DNA of 64,000 nt from positions 5,232,501 through 5,296,500 of the forward strand of contig NZ_AP014809.1 in NCBI RefSeq assembly GCF_002355515.1, given 5' to 3'. The first letter of the stretch is position 1, and every line of letters starts with the position of its first letter. Positions 8,773 to 17,741 of the stretch are shown here, in pieces. This stretch comes from Methylorubrum populi (GTDB lineage: Bacteria > Pseudomonadota > Alphaproteobacteria > Rhizobiales > Beijerinckiaceae). The position numbers and the translations under genes are program-made. The notes below the pieces were generated by a model that saw only the letters and a program-made list of their open reading frames with translations, was not told where the DNA came from and searched no databases.

Positions 8773-10377
8773 TCAATACACGTCGGCCTGGTAGCGTCCG
8801 GTCTTCTTCAGGGCGGCGAGATAGGCCACCGCCTCGTCGGGGTTCTTGCCGCCGAACTGAGCGGCGACGTCGATGATCGCCCGCTCCACGTCCTTGGCCA
8901 TGCGCTTGGCGTCGCCGCAGACGTAGAAATGGGCGCCGCCCTCCAGCCACTTCCACAGCTCGGCGCCGTTCTCGCGCATGCGGTCCTGGACGTAGGTCTT
9001 CTCCTTGCCGTCGCGCGACCATGCGAGCGAGAGGCGGGTGAGCACCTTGTCGTCCTTAAGGCCGTTCAGCTCGTCCTTGTAGAAGAAGTCGGTCGCCTGC
9101 CGCTGGTGGCCGTAGAACAGCCAGTTGCGGCCGGGCGCCTTCGTCGCGGCGCGCTCGCGCAGGAAGGAGCGGAACGGGGCGACCCCGGTGCCGGGGCCGC
9201 ACATGATCACGTCCTTCGACGGATCTTCCGGCAGGCCGAAGCCGTGCGCCTTCTGCAGGTAGATCTTGACCTTCGTCTGCTCGGGCAGGCGCTCACCCAG
9301 ATGGGTGGAGGCGACGCCGAGGCGCAGCCGCGAGCGGTGGTTGTAGCGCACCGCGTCGACGGTGAGCGAGACGCGGCCGACATCCATCTTCGGCGAGGAC
9401 GAGATCGAGTAGAGCCGCGGCTGCAACTCGTCGAGCGCCTCCAGGAACACCTCGGCGTCGGGCCGGGCGCCGGGGAACTTGTGGAGGGCGCCGAGCACGT
9501 CGAGATAGGCGGCGTCGCCGTCCGGATCCTCGCCGGCCGCCAGCGCCTGCGCCTTCTTGCGCGCCTCGCCCGAGGTCAGGAGCGAGAGGAGCTGGTAGAG
9601 GTTGTCGGGCGCCGCGCCGAGGGAATAGTCGGTCAGCAGCCGGTCGCGCAGGGTCTTGCCGCGGATCATCCGCTCGGGGCGCGTGCCGAGTTCGGCGATC
9701 ACCGCATCGACCAGGGCCGGGGCGTTGGCGGGGAACAGCCCGAGGGAATCGCCGGCCTCGTAGGTGATCGGCGTGTCCCTCAGGTCGATCTCGATGTGCC
9801 AGGTTTCCTTCTCACCGCCCGGGGCGTTGAGGCGCGTACGCGACAGGAAGGTCGCCTCGACCGGATTCTCGCGGCAGAAGCCCAGCGGGCCGAGTTCCGG
9901 CTCCTTCTTGGGCGCGTCCCCTTCGTCCTTCTTCGGGGCCGCCGCGCCGCCCGACGCGCCGAACTCCTCCTCCAGCTTCTTCAGCATCCGGAGCGTTTCC
10001 TTGCCGCCGGGCTGGCAGAGGTTCAGCCGCTCCTCGTTCTTGAGGAAGATCGCGTTGGCGTAGTCGGCGCAGTTGTAGCCGCACTGGCCGCAATCCTGCT
10101 GGGCCATGGCGGCCATCAGCTTCTGCGGCTCGGAGCGGTCCTTGGCGATCGCCATGCGGTCGTTGATCGGCATCGACGGGTCGTGCCAGGGCGCGTCGTC
10201 GTTGTCGGCGAGCTTCGGACCCGTCGAGGGCGCTTCGCCGGGCGCGAGGGCGGTGGCGCCCTCGACCGCCGGGCCCAGCAGCGCGGCGAAGTAGCCCGAC
10301 AGCCAGGAGCGCTGGTCGGCGGTGAAGGGGGCGCTCTCGGGGATGAGAACGAGCGGGGGCGCGACGTGCTGGGTCAT
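8773..10377 (-). CDS. Sulfite-reductase-flavoprotein-like reductase with Fe-S motif, nitrite assimilation partner
   Basis: A 534-residue protein. The N-terminal ~50 residues resemble the linker of CysJ (PFTADQRSWLSGYF) but no flavodoxin FMN domain is present. Residues 96-121 carry a cysteine cluster CGQCGYNC...C typical of a small [4Fe-4S] domain. Then comes a diflavin-reductase FAD/NADP module: RLYSISSSPK (FAD), GTGVAPFRSFL (NADPH), YVCGDAKRM and a C-terminal aromatic Tyr. It would pass electrons from NAD(P)H through FAD and the cluster to the siroheme enzyme encoded immediately upstream, whose stop overlaps this start (ATGA). The role in nitrite rather than sulfite reduction is inferred from the operon. 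Confidence 0.88.
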   Translation of the reverse strand: MTQHVAPPLVLIPESAPFTADQRSWLSGYFAALLGPAVEGATALAPGEAPSTGPKLADNDDAPWHDPSMPINDRMAIAKDRSEPQKLMAAMAQQDCGQCGYNCADYANAIFLKNEERLNLCQPGGKETLRMLKKLEEEFGASGGAAAPKKDEGDAPKKEPELGPLGFCRENPVEATFLSRTRLNAPGGEKETWHIEIDLRDTPITYEAGDSLGLFPANAPALVDAVIAELGTRPERMIRGKTLRDRLLTDYSLGAAPDNLYQLLSLLTSGEARKKAQALAAGEDPDGDAAYLDVLGALHKFPGARPDAEVFLEALDELQPRLYSISSSPKMDVGRVSLTVDAVRYNHRSRLRLGVASTHLGERLPEQTKVKIYLQKAHGFGLPEDPSKDVIMCGPGTGVAPFRSFLRERAATKAPGRNWLFYGHQRQATDFFYKDELNGLKDDKVLTRLSLAWSRDGKEKTYVQDRMRENGAELWKWLEGGAHFYVCGDAKRMAKDVERAIIDVAAQFGGKNPDEAVAYLAALKKTGRYQADVY

Positions 10378-12164
10378 GCGGCGGCCTTGAGGGCGGGTTG
10401 TTCTTCGGCGGCGTCGCGCAGGGCTTCGGGGCCGGTGCGCGCGGTGAAGGCCTGGAAGCTCTCCTCCGGGCCCTGGCGGCGGGCGAGATAGGCGTTGAGC
10501 AGGGCCTCGACGCGGGTCGGCACGTCCTCGGCTTTGATCGCCTTCCAGATCTCGGTGCCGATCTTCGGGTTCTCGGCGAAGCCGCCGCCGACCACCACGT
10601 CGTAGCCCTCGACAGTGTCGCCCTCCTCCGAGACGACGACCTTGGCGCCGATCAGGCCGATATCGCCGATGTAGTGCTGGGCGCAGCTGTGATGACAGCC
10701 GGTGAGGTGGACGTTCACCGGCACGTCGAGCGCCGGCACGGTCTGCTCGACATGGTCGGCGATGATCATCGCGTGACCCTTGGTGTCGGAGGCCGCGAAC
10801 TTGCAGCCGCGGGCGCCGGTGCAGGCCACGAGGCCCGAGCGGATGCCGGCCGCCTTGGTGGTGAGGCCGAGGGCGAGCACCCGGGTCTCGACCTCGGCCA
10901 CCTTCGCGTCCGGCACGCCGGAGAAGATGAAGTTCTGCCAGACCGTCATGCGGATCTGGCCGTCGCCGCATTCCGCGGCGATCTTGGCCAGGCCGCGCAT
11001 CTGGTCGGTGGTCATCTTGCCGACGGGGAGCACCACGCCGACCCAGTTCAGTCCGGGCTGGGCCTGGGCATGGACGCCGACATGGCTGAAGCGATCGGTC
11101 GGCCGGCGCGGGGCGACATGGGCGGCATCGACCCGGTCGAGTTTGCGCCCGAGCTTCTCCTCGACGGCGGCGATGTACTTGTCGAAGCCCCAGGCGTCGA
11201 GGACGTACTTCATCCGGGCCTTGTTGCGGTTGGTCCGGTCGCCGTTCTCGATGAAGACCCGGATAATCGCGTCGGCCACGCGGTTGCAGTCCTCGGGCTT
11301 GAGGACGATTCCGGTGTCGCGGGCCAGATCCTTGTGGCCCGAGATGCCGCCGAGCACGAGGCGCATCCAGACGCCCGGCGCGACCGCGGCACCCTCCAGC
11401 ACCTGGATCGCCTGGAAGCCGATGTCGTTCGTCTCTTCGAGCGCCGGCATCACGCCGCCGCCGTCGAAGGAGACGTTGAACTTGCGCGGCAGGCCGTAGA
11501 GCGAGCGGTCGTTCAGGATCCAGTTGTGCCAGGACTTGGTGAGCGGACGGGTGTCCAGCAGTTCCTGCGCGTCGATGCCGGCGGCGGGCGAGCCGGTGAC
11601 GTTGCGGATATTGTCGGCCCCCGCGCCCTGCGCGGTCAGGCCGAGATCGATCAGCCCGTCGAGGAAGGGCTGGGCGTGCTCAGGGTTGATCTCGCGCACC
11701 TGCAGGCCGGCACGGGTGGTGACGTGGCTGTAGCCGCCGCCATGGGCGTCCGCGAGGTCGGCGAGGCCGGCGAACTGCCAGTGTTGCAGGATGCCGTTCG
11801 GAACCCGGATCCGGCACATGTAGGAGGTCTGGGTCGGCGCCACCCAGAACATGCCGTGGTAGCGCCAGCGGAAATTGTCCTCAGGCTTGGGCTGCTTGCC
11901 GGTGGCGGCCTCCGCCTTCAGGCGGTTGTGGCCGTCGAACGGGTTCTCGGCACGCTTCCACTTCTCCTGCTCGCAGAGCTTGCCGCCTTCCTTGACGGTC
12001 CGGTCCTGCGCCTTGATGTGGATCGCGTCCGGGCCCGTGGGCTCGGCCGGCGCACCCGCCGGGGTCTGCCCCAGGGCGAGGCCGCCGGTCATCCGGGCGG
12101 CGGCGATGCCGGAGGCGAAGCCTTCGAGATACCGCTTCTGCTCGGCGTTGAATTCGTCTGCCAT
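10374..12164 (-). CDS. Siroheme-dependent nitrite/sulfite reductase (NirA type)
   Basis: A 596-residue assimilatory reductase with two ferredoxin-like half domains and two siroheme/[4Fe-4S] halves. The cluster ligands are CTGARGC (Cys448, Cys454) and CHHSC (Cys490, Cys494), the hallmark of ferredoxin-type nitrite and sulfite reductases. Operon position between nitrate transport genes and a reductase favours six-electron reduction of nitrite to ammonium. I prefer ATG 12164 (GAGG 6 nt upstream) over an in-frame GTG at 12179. Stop overlaps the start of the reductase gene. No nitrate reductase gene lies in this window. Confidence 0.93.
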   Translation of the reverse strand: MADEFNAEQKRYLEGFASGIAAARMTGGLALGQTPAGAPAEPTGPDAIHIKAQDRTVKEGGKLCEQEKWKRAENPFDGHNRLKAEAATGKQPKPEDNFRWRYHGMFWVAPTQTSYMCRIRVPNGILQHWQFAGLADLADAHGGGYSHVTTRAGLQVREINPEHAQPFLDGLIDLGLTAQGAGADNIRNVTGSPAAGIDAQELLDTRPLTKSWHNWILNDRSLYGLPRKFNVSFDGGGVMPALEETNDIGFQAIQVLEGAAVAPGVWMRLVLGGISGHKDLARDTGIVLKPEDCNRVADAIIRVFIENGDRTNRNKARMKYVLDAWGFDKYIAAVEEKLGRKLDRVDAAHVAPRRPTDRFSHVGVHAQAQPGLNWVGVVLPVGKMTTDQMRGLAKIAAECGDGQIRMTVWQNFIFSGVPDAKVAEVETRVLALGLTTKAAGIRSGLVACTGARGCKFAASDTKGHAMIIADHVEQTVPALDVPVNVHLTGCHHSCAQHYIGDIGLIGAKVVVSEEGDTVEGYDVVVGGGFAENPKIGTEIWKAIKAEDVPTRVEALLNAYLARRQGPEESFQAFTARTGPEALRDAAEEQPALKAAA

Positions 12165-12175
12165 CGCTGCCTCAC

Positions 12176-13396
12176 TCACGCTGCGAGGGTTTTCGGGGCC
12201 GGGCCGAACATCAGATCGTCCCGGTCGTCAGGGGAGAGCGGCGCGCCGGAGCGGATCAGCTCCTTGCAGCGCGCCTGCTCCGAGATGTCGCCGACGAAGA
12301 CGGCTCCCGCGAGCCGGCCGTCGGCGATGATCAGCTTGCGGTAGAGCCCGGCGGCGGCGTCGTGCATCACCACCGCCTCGGCGCCGTCCGGCGTATCGAC
12401 CACGCCCGCCGAGAAGACGGGCAAGCCCGACACCTTCAGGCTCGTGGCAACGGACGTGCCGGGATAGGAAGCCGTCTCACCGACGAGGTGACGGGACAGC
12501 ACCTCGGCCTGCTCGTAGGCGGGCTCGACGAGGCCGTAAACGACACCCCTGTGCTCGGCGCATTCGCCGAGCGCATGGATGGCCGGATCGGAGGTCGTCA
12601 TCCGGTCGTCCACCGTGATGCCGCGCCCGCAGGCGAGCCCGCAGCCCTGCGCCAGCGCCATCGAGGCGCGGATGCCGACCGACATCACCACGAGGTCGGC
12701 GGGGATCACGCTGCCGTCCTTCATCCGCAGCCGCTGGACCCGACCCTCGCCCTCGATCGCCGCGGTGTCGGCGCAGAGCACCACCTTCACGCCGCGGGCC
12801 TCCATCGCCGTGCGCACGAGGCGGGCGGCGGCGTGGTCGAGCTGGCGCTCCATCACCCGATCCATGACGTGGACCAGCGTGGTGTCGACCCCGAGCCGGG
12901 CGAGCCCGACCGCGGCCTCAAGGCCCAGAAGCCCGCCGCCGATCACCACGGCCCTGGCATGCTCCACCGCCGCCTTCCGGATCGCCGCCACGTCGGCGAA
13001 GTCGCGGAAGGTCAGCACGCCGGGCAGGTCGATGCCCGGCAGCGGCAGGCGGATCGGCAGCGAGCCCACCGCCAGCACCAACCGGTCGTAGGGCAGGACA
13101 TGTGTCTCCCCGACCAGGGCGATGCGGTTCGCCCGGTCGATCTCGGTCACCGGCGCGCCGGTGACGAGGCGGATGCCATGCTCCTCGTACCAGGAGAGCG
13201 GACGGAAGCCGCAGGCCGCCTCATCCACCTCGCCGCCGAGCAGCGAGGAGAGCAGCACCCGGTTGTAGGCCGCCACCGGCTCGGCGCCGACCACCGTCAC
13301 GTCGTAGCGGCCCGGCGCGCGCTCCGTCAGCCGCTCGAGGAAGCGGAGCGAGGCCATGCCGTTGCCGACGACGACGAGTCTGTCCTTCGCGCTCAT
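12176..13396 (-). CDS. NirB-type NAD(P)/FAD-dependent oxidoreductase, stand-alone
   Basis: A 406-residue flavoprotein that corresponds to the N-terminal half of nitrite reductase large subunit NirB. Two dinucleotide-binding folds are visible: VVVGNGMASLRFLERL at the N terminus (FAD) and VVIGGGLLGLEAAVGLARLG near residue 155 (NADH); a Rieske/rubredoxin-like small C-terminal domain follows but no siroheme domain. It is likely the electron-transfer subunit to an assimilatory nitrate reductase (NasC-like role) or to the siroheme enzyme. Start ATG 13396; a GTG at 13417 is possible. Lies 25 bp from the ABC ATPase gene, and its TGA falls just before the nitrite reductase start. Confidence 0.88.
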   Translation of the reverse strand: MSAKDRLVVVGNGMASLRFLERLTERAPGRYDVTVVGAEPVAAYNRVLLSSLLGGEVDEAACGFRPLSWYEEHGIRLVTGAPVTEIDRANRIALVGETHVLPYDRLVLAVGSLPIRLPLPGIDLPGVLTFRDFADVAAIRKAAVEHARAVVIGGGLLGLEAAVGLARLGVDTTLVHVMDRVMERQLDHAAARLVRTAMEARGVKVVLCADTAAIEGEGRVQRLRMKDGSVIPADLVVMSVGIRASMALAQGCGLACGRGITVDDRMTTSDPAIHALGECAEHRGVVYGLVEPAYEQAEVLSRHLVGETASYPGTSVATSLKVSGLPVFSAGVVDTPDGAEAVVMHDAAAGLYRKLIIADGRLAGAVFVGDISEQARCKELIRSGAPLSPDDRDDLMFGPAPKTLAA

Positions 13397-13421
13397 GGGC
13401 TCGTGATCCCCCTTCACGAAC

Positions 13422-14216
13422 TCAGGCGGCGAGAGCGGGCTTGGCGTGGCGGGCGTAGAGGAATTCCAGCACCGCGGCGCGGGCGTGGACGTAGGTGGCG
13501 TCCTCCACGAGGTCGAGCCGGCGGCGCGGGCGCGCCAGCGGCACGGGCAGGATCTCGCCGATGCTGGCCGACGGCCCGTTGGTCATCATCACGATGCGGT
13601 CGGAGAGCAGCACCGCCTCGTCCACGTCGTGGGTGATCATGATGACGGTGTTCTTGAGCCGCGTCTGGATCTCCATGAGCTGGTCCTGGAGATGGGCGCG
13701 GGTGAGCGCGTCGAGGGCGCCGAACGGCTCGTCCATCAGCAGCACCGTCGGCTCCATGGCGAGCGCCCGGGCGATGCCGACGCGCTGCTTCATGCCGCCG
13801 GAGATCTCCGCCGGTCGCTTGTCGGCGGCGTGCATCATGTTCACGAGCGCAAGGTTGTGCTCGATCCACTGGGCACGCTCAGAGCGCGTCTTCTTGCCCT
13901 TCGAGACCTTGTCGACGGCCAGCGCCACGTTCTCGCGCACGGTGAGCCAGGGCAGGAGCGAGTGGTTCTGGAACACCACCGCACGATCGGGGCCGGGGGC
14001 GTTCACTTCCTTGCCGTCGAGGAGCACGCCGCCGGTGGAGGCCTTGAGCAGGCCGGCGACGATGTTGAGCACCGTCGACTTGCCGCAGCCCGAATGGCCG
14101 ATGATCGAGACGAACTCGCCTTTGGCGATGTCGAGGTTCACGTCGCGCAGCACTTCCGAAGTCTTGCCGCCGCGACGGAAGGAGATGCCGACCTGGGAGA
14201 GGGAGAGATGGGCCAT
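13422..14216 (-). CDS. nrtD: Nitrate ABC transporter ATP-binding protein
   Basis: A 264-residue ATPase with Walker A GHSGCGKST, Q-loop FQNHSLLPW, signature ISGGMKQRVGIARAL, Walker B VLLMDEPFGALDALTRAHLQ and H-loop ITHDVDEAVLLSD. Sequence type is the nitrate/sulfonate/taurine (NrtCD/SsuB) subfamily; the start is 13 bp from the permease stop. It powers uptake with the permease and binding protein encoded upstream. The substrate is assigned from operon content, especially the NasS/NasT pair. Confidence 0.9.
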   Translation of the reverse strand: MAHLSLSQVGISFRRGGKTSEVLRDVNLDIAKGEFVSIIGHSGCGKSTVLNIVAGLLKASTGGVLLDGKEVNAPGPDRAVVFQNHSLLPWLTVRENVALAVDKVSKGKKTRSERAQWIEHNLALVNMMHAADKRPAEISGGMKQRVGIARALAMEPTVLLMDEPFGALDALTRAHLQDQLMEIQTRLKNTVIMITHDVDEAVLLSDRIVMMTNGPSASIGEILPVPLARPRRRLDLVEDATYVHARAAVLEFLYARHAKPALAA

Positions 14217-14229
14217 GTGAATGTGTCCC

Positions 14230-15090
14230 TCAGGCTGCGGAGGTGCCGCGGGTCACGAGCACGCCGACGCCGGCGACCAGCCGGTCGAGGACGAAGCCGA
14301 TGAGTCCGACATAGACGAGGGCGACGATGATCTCGCTGATATGCGACGAGTTCCACGCGTCCCAGATGAAGAAGCCGATGCCGACGCCGCCGATCAGCAT
14401 CTCGGCCGCGACGATGGCGAGCCAGGACAGGCCGACGCCGATGCGAAGACCGGTGAAGATGTACGGCGCCGCCGAGGGCAGCATGATCTTGTAGAAGAAC
14501 TCGATCGGGTTCAGCCGGATGACCGCGGCGACGTTGCGGTAGTCCTGCGGAATGTTGCGGATGCCGACGGCCGTATTGATGATGATCGGCCAGATCGAGG
14601 TGATGAAGATCACGAAGATCGCCGAGGGCTGCCCGTCGCGGAAGGCGGCGAGCGAGAGCGGCAGCCAGGCCAGCGGCGGGATCGTGCGCAGCACCTGGAA
14701 GATCGGGTCGAGCCCGCGCATCGCCCATTCGGACTGGCCGACCAGCGTCCCGAGCAGCACGCCGGCCACGACGGCCAGCGCGAAGCCCAGCGCCACGCGC
14801 TGAAGGCTCGCGGAGATATGCCAGAACAGGCCCTTGTCGGTGCCGCCGTTGTCGTAGAACGGATCGACGATGATGTCCCAGGCCTCCGTCAGCACCCGCG
14901 AGGGCGGCGGCAGGCCGGCGGTGGGGGAGGAGCACAGCACCTCCCACAGCAGCAGGAAACCCGCCAGCACGACGAGCGGGGGCAGGATGCGGGCGGCGAT
15001 GCCGCGCAGCCCGGCCCCGGTGATGAAGGGCGCGCGGGCCTTCGCCGAGGCGCGCGCGCGGGTTGCGGTGAGCGTTGCTCCGGTGGCCAT
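14230..15090 (-). CDS. nrtB: Nitrate ABC transporter permease
   Basis: A 286-residue inner-membrane permease of the NrtB/SsuC family, with about six hydrophobic segments, among them ILPPLVVLAGFLLLWEVL and VALGFALAVVAGVLLGTLVG. The EAA loop that contacts the ATPase is visible (AAVIRLNPIEFFYKIMLPSAAPYIFTGLRIG region). Its ATG overlaps the nrtA stop (ATGA), indicating translational coupling. Expected to form a homodimer with two NrtD ATPases. Confidence 0.92.
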   Translation of the reverse strand: MATGATLTATRARASAKARAPFITGAGLRGIAARILPPLVVLAGFLLLWEVLCSSPTAGLPPPSRVLTEAWDIIVDPFYDNGGTDKGLFWHISASLQRVALGFALAVVAGVLLGTLVGQSEWAMRGLDPIFQVLRTIPPLAWLPLSLAAFRDGQPSAIFVIFITSIWPIIINTAVGIRNIPQDYRNVAAVIRLNPIEFFYKIMLPSAAPYIFTGLRIGVGLSWLAIVAAEMLIGGVGIGFFIWDAWNSSHISEIIVALVYVGLIGFVLDRLVAGVGVLVTRGTSAA

Positions 15091-16382
15091 CACGCGACCT
15101 TCTTGATGCCGAGGCTGTTGAGGTAGGCGCTGGGGTTCTCCGGATCGAAGACCTTGCCGTCGAACATCGTCTCGACGCCGCGCGAGGTGGAGGTCAGGAT
15201 CGTCGACACGCCGAGCGCCTTGGCGGCCTCGCGCCAGAGATCCTCGCGGTTGACCTTGCCGATCAGCGCCTTGGTGTCGGTGGCCGCGTCGAACTTGCCC
15301 CAGCGGATATCCTCGGTGAGGAACCAGAGGTCGTGGCTCTGGTACGGGTACGAGGCATTGTCGGCCCAGAACTTCATGATGTGCGGGCTGTTCTCGACGA
15401 CCCGGCCGGTGCCGTAGTCGAACTTGCCCTTCATCCGGTCGACGACGTCGGCCACCGGCACGTTGATCCACTGGCGCTTGGCCACGATCGCCGCCATCTC
15501 GTCGCGGTTCTCAGGCTTGTCGCACCATTGCTGGGCCTCCATCACCGCCATCAGCAGGGCCTTGGCGGCGTTGGGATACTTGTCGACCCAGGCCGCGCGC
15601 ATGGCGAAGGCCTTCTCCGGGTGGTCCTTCCACAGCTCGCCGGTGGTGATGGCGGTGTAGCCGATGCCCTGGTGGATGAGCTGCTCGTTCCACGGCTCGC
15701 AGACGCAGAAGCAGTCCATCGTGCCGACCTTCATGTTCGCCACCATCTGGGGCGGCGGCACGACGATGGTCTCGATGTCCTTGTCGGGGTCGATGCCGCC
15801 GGCGGCGAGCCAGTAGCGGATCCAGAGATCGTGGGTGCCGCCGGGGAAGGTCATCGCCGCCTTCACCGCTTTGCCCGACGCCTTCTTGGCCTCCAGCACG
15901 GCTTTGAACGGCTTGGTGTCCAGCCCGATCTTGTGGTCGATATGCTCCTTGGCGATCGAGATGCACTGACCGTTCAGGTTGAGCCGGGCCATGATGTACA
16001 TCGGCACCGGCACGTTGTTCTGCGTCACCCGGCCGGCGGAGATCAGATAGGGCATCGGCGTCAGGATGTGGGCGCCGTCGATGCCGTTGCCCTCGGAGCC
16101 GAGGACGAGATTGTCGCGGGTGGTGCCCCAGCTCGCCTGCTTCAGCACCTCGGTCTCGGGCAGGCCGTACTTGGCGAAGATGCCCTTCTCCTTGGCCACG
16201 AAGAGCGGCGCGGCGTCGGTCAGCGCGATGAAGCCGAGCTTGGCCCCCTTCACCTCCGGCCCCGCGCCCTGCGCGAAGGCACCGGCCGGCAGAGCGGCGC
16301 GGGCGGCACCCGCGAGGGCGAGGGCGGCCGCCGCTCCCTTCAGGACGCCGCGGCGGGTCGTGTTGCCGTGATCGATGCTCAT
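15090..16382 (-). CDS. nrtA: Nitrate ABC transporter substrate-binding protein, Tat-type leader
   Basis: A 430-residue NrtA/NasF-family periplasmic binding protein. The leader TTRRGVLKGAAAALALAG is twin-arginine type, with cleavage likely near AGAFAQG. The mature domain includes KLGFIALTDAAPLFVAKEKG and NLNGQCISIAKEH (nitrate pocket region) and GTMDCFCVCEPWNEQLI. Start ATG 16382 has GGAG(A) 6 nt upstream; the message carries a leader of about 140 nt with a terminator hairpin before it. First gene of the nrtABD-FAD-nirA-reductase operon. Confidence 0.93.
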   Translation of the reverse strand: MSIDHGNTTRRGVLKGAAAALALAGAARAALPAGAFAQGAGPEVKGAKLGFIALTDAAPLFVAKEKGIFAKYGLPETEVLKQASWGTTRDNLVLGSEGNGIDGAHILTPMPYLISAGRVTQNNVPVPMYIMARLNLNGQCISIAKEHIDHKIGLDTKPFKAVLEAKKASGKAVKAAMTFPGGTHDLWIRYWLAAGGIDPDKDIETIVVPPPQMVANMKVGTMDCFCVCEPWNEQLIHQGIGYTAITTGELWKDHPEKAFAMRAAWVDKYPNAAKALLMAVMEAQQWCDKPENRDEMAAIVAKRQWINVPVADVVDRMKGKFDYGTGRVVENSPHIMKFWADNASYPYQSHDLWFLTEDIRWGKFDAATDTKALIGKVNREDLWREAAKALGVSTILTSTSRGVETMFDGKVFDPENPSAYLNSLGIKKVA

Positions 16383-16415
16383 CCGCTCTCCGCTCCGGTG
16401 CGCTGTCCGCACATG

Positions 16416-16489
16416 AAAAAAGCCGCCATCCGGGGATCGCCTGCGCGATCGACATTCGTCGCGTGCGGGCATTCCGGATCAGCGGCTTT
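16416..16489 (-). terminator. Intrinsic terminator in the nrtA leader (likely NasT antitermination target)
   Basis: On the minus strand, GCCGCtgATCCGG (plus 16474-16486) pairs with CCGGATgGCGGC (plus 16422-16433), followed directly by six T residues (plus 16416-16421), 34 nt before the nrtA start. The long apical region itself folds (CGAC-GAAT-GTCG). A further inverted repeat, TGACG...CGTCA (16492-16510), lies upstream. Placement of a terminator between a promoter and nrtA, downstream of an ANTAR-protein gene, matches the NasT antitermination leader architecture known from other proteobacteria. Confidence 0.8.
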
Positions 16490-16537
16490 GCTGACGTCTT
16501 GGGGCCGTCATCGTTGGCGAGCCCTTGCGAGGCTCTT

Positions 16538-16554
16538 TGCAGGAGGCGTGCCAA
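16538..16554 (-). promoter_or_regulatory. Sigma-54 (RpoN) promoter for the nitrate assimilation operon
   Basis: Minus-strand TTGGCACGCCTCCTGCA matches the -24/-12 consensus TGGCACG-N4-TTGCA, with GG and GC separated by exactly 10 nt. It sits about 156 nt upstream of nrtA and before the leader terminator, in the gap after nasS. An RpoN promoter fits NtrC control of nitrogen-source genes. No convincing NtrC site pair was located by eye. Confidence 0.72.
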
Positions 16555-16724
16555 GAGCCTTCCGAGTGTGGGGTGGCGTGTGTCATAGCCCTCGTGGCTG
16601 TCGTCGAGGCGCATTTGCTGCGCTGCGCGCTCAAAAGCGCGGCAATTTCTTGCGTTGCACAAAAATTAGGCTGATGGTGCCGCGATGGGTGGCCCGAGCC
16701 GGGCTCGCCCGGTCGGCCGAGGGC

Positions 16725-17741
16725 TCAGCGGCCGACCGCCGCGTCGAACAGGTCCGGCCGGTAGAGCGCCGCCGCCCGGTCGGCGGCGTCCCCGCCGGGG
16801 GCGACCTGCCCGCAGGCGATCATCTGCGCCACGAGCCAGCGGGCATGGTCCGGATCGGGCCGGTGGGTCTCGGTCCCGAGGCGCAGATAGGCCGGGTTCG
16901 TCCGCTCGCGCCCGTCGGCATCCACGATCAGTGCGCCGTCGAGCGTGCGGGCGATGAGCCCGGCATCGGAATCGAGTTCGGCCCGTTCCGCGAGGAGAAC
17001 GCTCAAGCTGCCGCGGTTACGGGCATCGGCACACCATAGCCCGGCCCGGTGGACCGCCCGCACCAGGGGAACCGTGAAATCGGCTCCGTCCGCAGGAAGC
17101 GCCAGGACCTTTTCCGGGCAGTCGGGCACGATTTCGCAGCCCAGGGCCGCGATCCGGCCGAGGCCGGCGGCGACTGCGACGCTGTTCCAGGGCGCGCCGA
17201 CGCAGAAGCCGTCGATACTCCCGCGCCGCAGCGCGTCCACCGTCTCCGGGGGCGGGACCACGACGAGGCGGATCGCGGCGTCGAGATCGAGGCCGCCGCG
17301 CTCGGCGAACAAGCGAAGCTGGTAGGAGTGGCTGGAGAAGGGATGCACGGTGCCGAGGGTCAGCGGCCGTCCCTCCCCGGCCCGCGCGCGGGCGACCCGC
17401 GCGAAGCCCGCAGCGACGTGGTCGAGTTCGTCGCTCTCCGGCGCCATCGCCGCCCAGAGCGCGTTCGAGACGGTCACGGCATTGCCGTTGAGGTTGAGCG
17501 CCATCGGCACGCTCAAATGGGCCTGCGGCCCCGAGAGTCCGAGCGCGCTGGCGATGGCCAGCGGTCCGAGCATGTGCGCGGCGTCGAGATGGCCGAGCGC
17601 CAGCCGGTCGCGCAGCGTCGCCCAGGAGGGCTCGCGCGAGAGCTCGATGTCGAGCCCCTCGGCCCGCGCGAAGCCCAACTCCGCCGCCGCGATCACGGGG
17701 GCGGCGTCGGTAAGGGGAACGTATCCGAGCCTGATCCTCAT
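16725..17741 (-). CDS. nasS: Nitrate sensor protein NasS
   Basis: A 338-residue NrtA-like protein without a signal peptide, so cytoplasmic. It has the binding-protein signature RIRLGYVPLTDAAPVIAAAELG, MALNLNGNAVTVS and RGSIDGFCVGAPWNSVAV. NasS binds nitrate and nitrite and holds NasT inactive when nitrate is absent. Its ATG overlaps the nasT stop (17738-17741), as expected of a NasT-NasS complex made in stoichiometric amounts. The 3' gap to nrtA holds the promoter and leader described separately. Confidence 0.9.
   Translation of the reverse strand: MRIRLGYVPLTDAAPVIAAAELGFARAEGLDIELSREPSWATLRDRLALGHLDAAHMLGPLAIASALGLSGPQAHLSVPMALNLNGNAVTVSNALWAAMAPESDELDHVAAGFARVARARAGEGRPLTLGTVHPFSSHSYQLRLFAERGGLDLDAAIRLVVVPPPETVDALRRGSIDGFCVGAPWNSVAVAAGLGRIAALGCEIVPDCPEKVLALPADGADFTVPLVRAVHRAGLWCADARNRGSLSVLLAERAELDSDAGLIARTLDGALIVDADGRERTNPAYLRLGTETHRPDPDHARWLVAQMIACGQVAPGGDAADRAAALYRPDLFDAAVGR

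Noticed and set aside
16555..16720. NtrC enhancer sites upstream of the sigma-54 motif
   Set aside because: A GCGCGC/GCGCG inverted repeat is present near 16626-16641 but does not match TGCACC-N4-GGTGCA well enough to assign.
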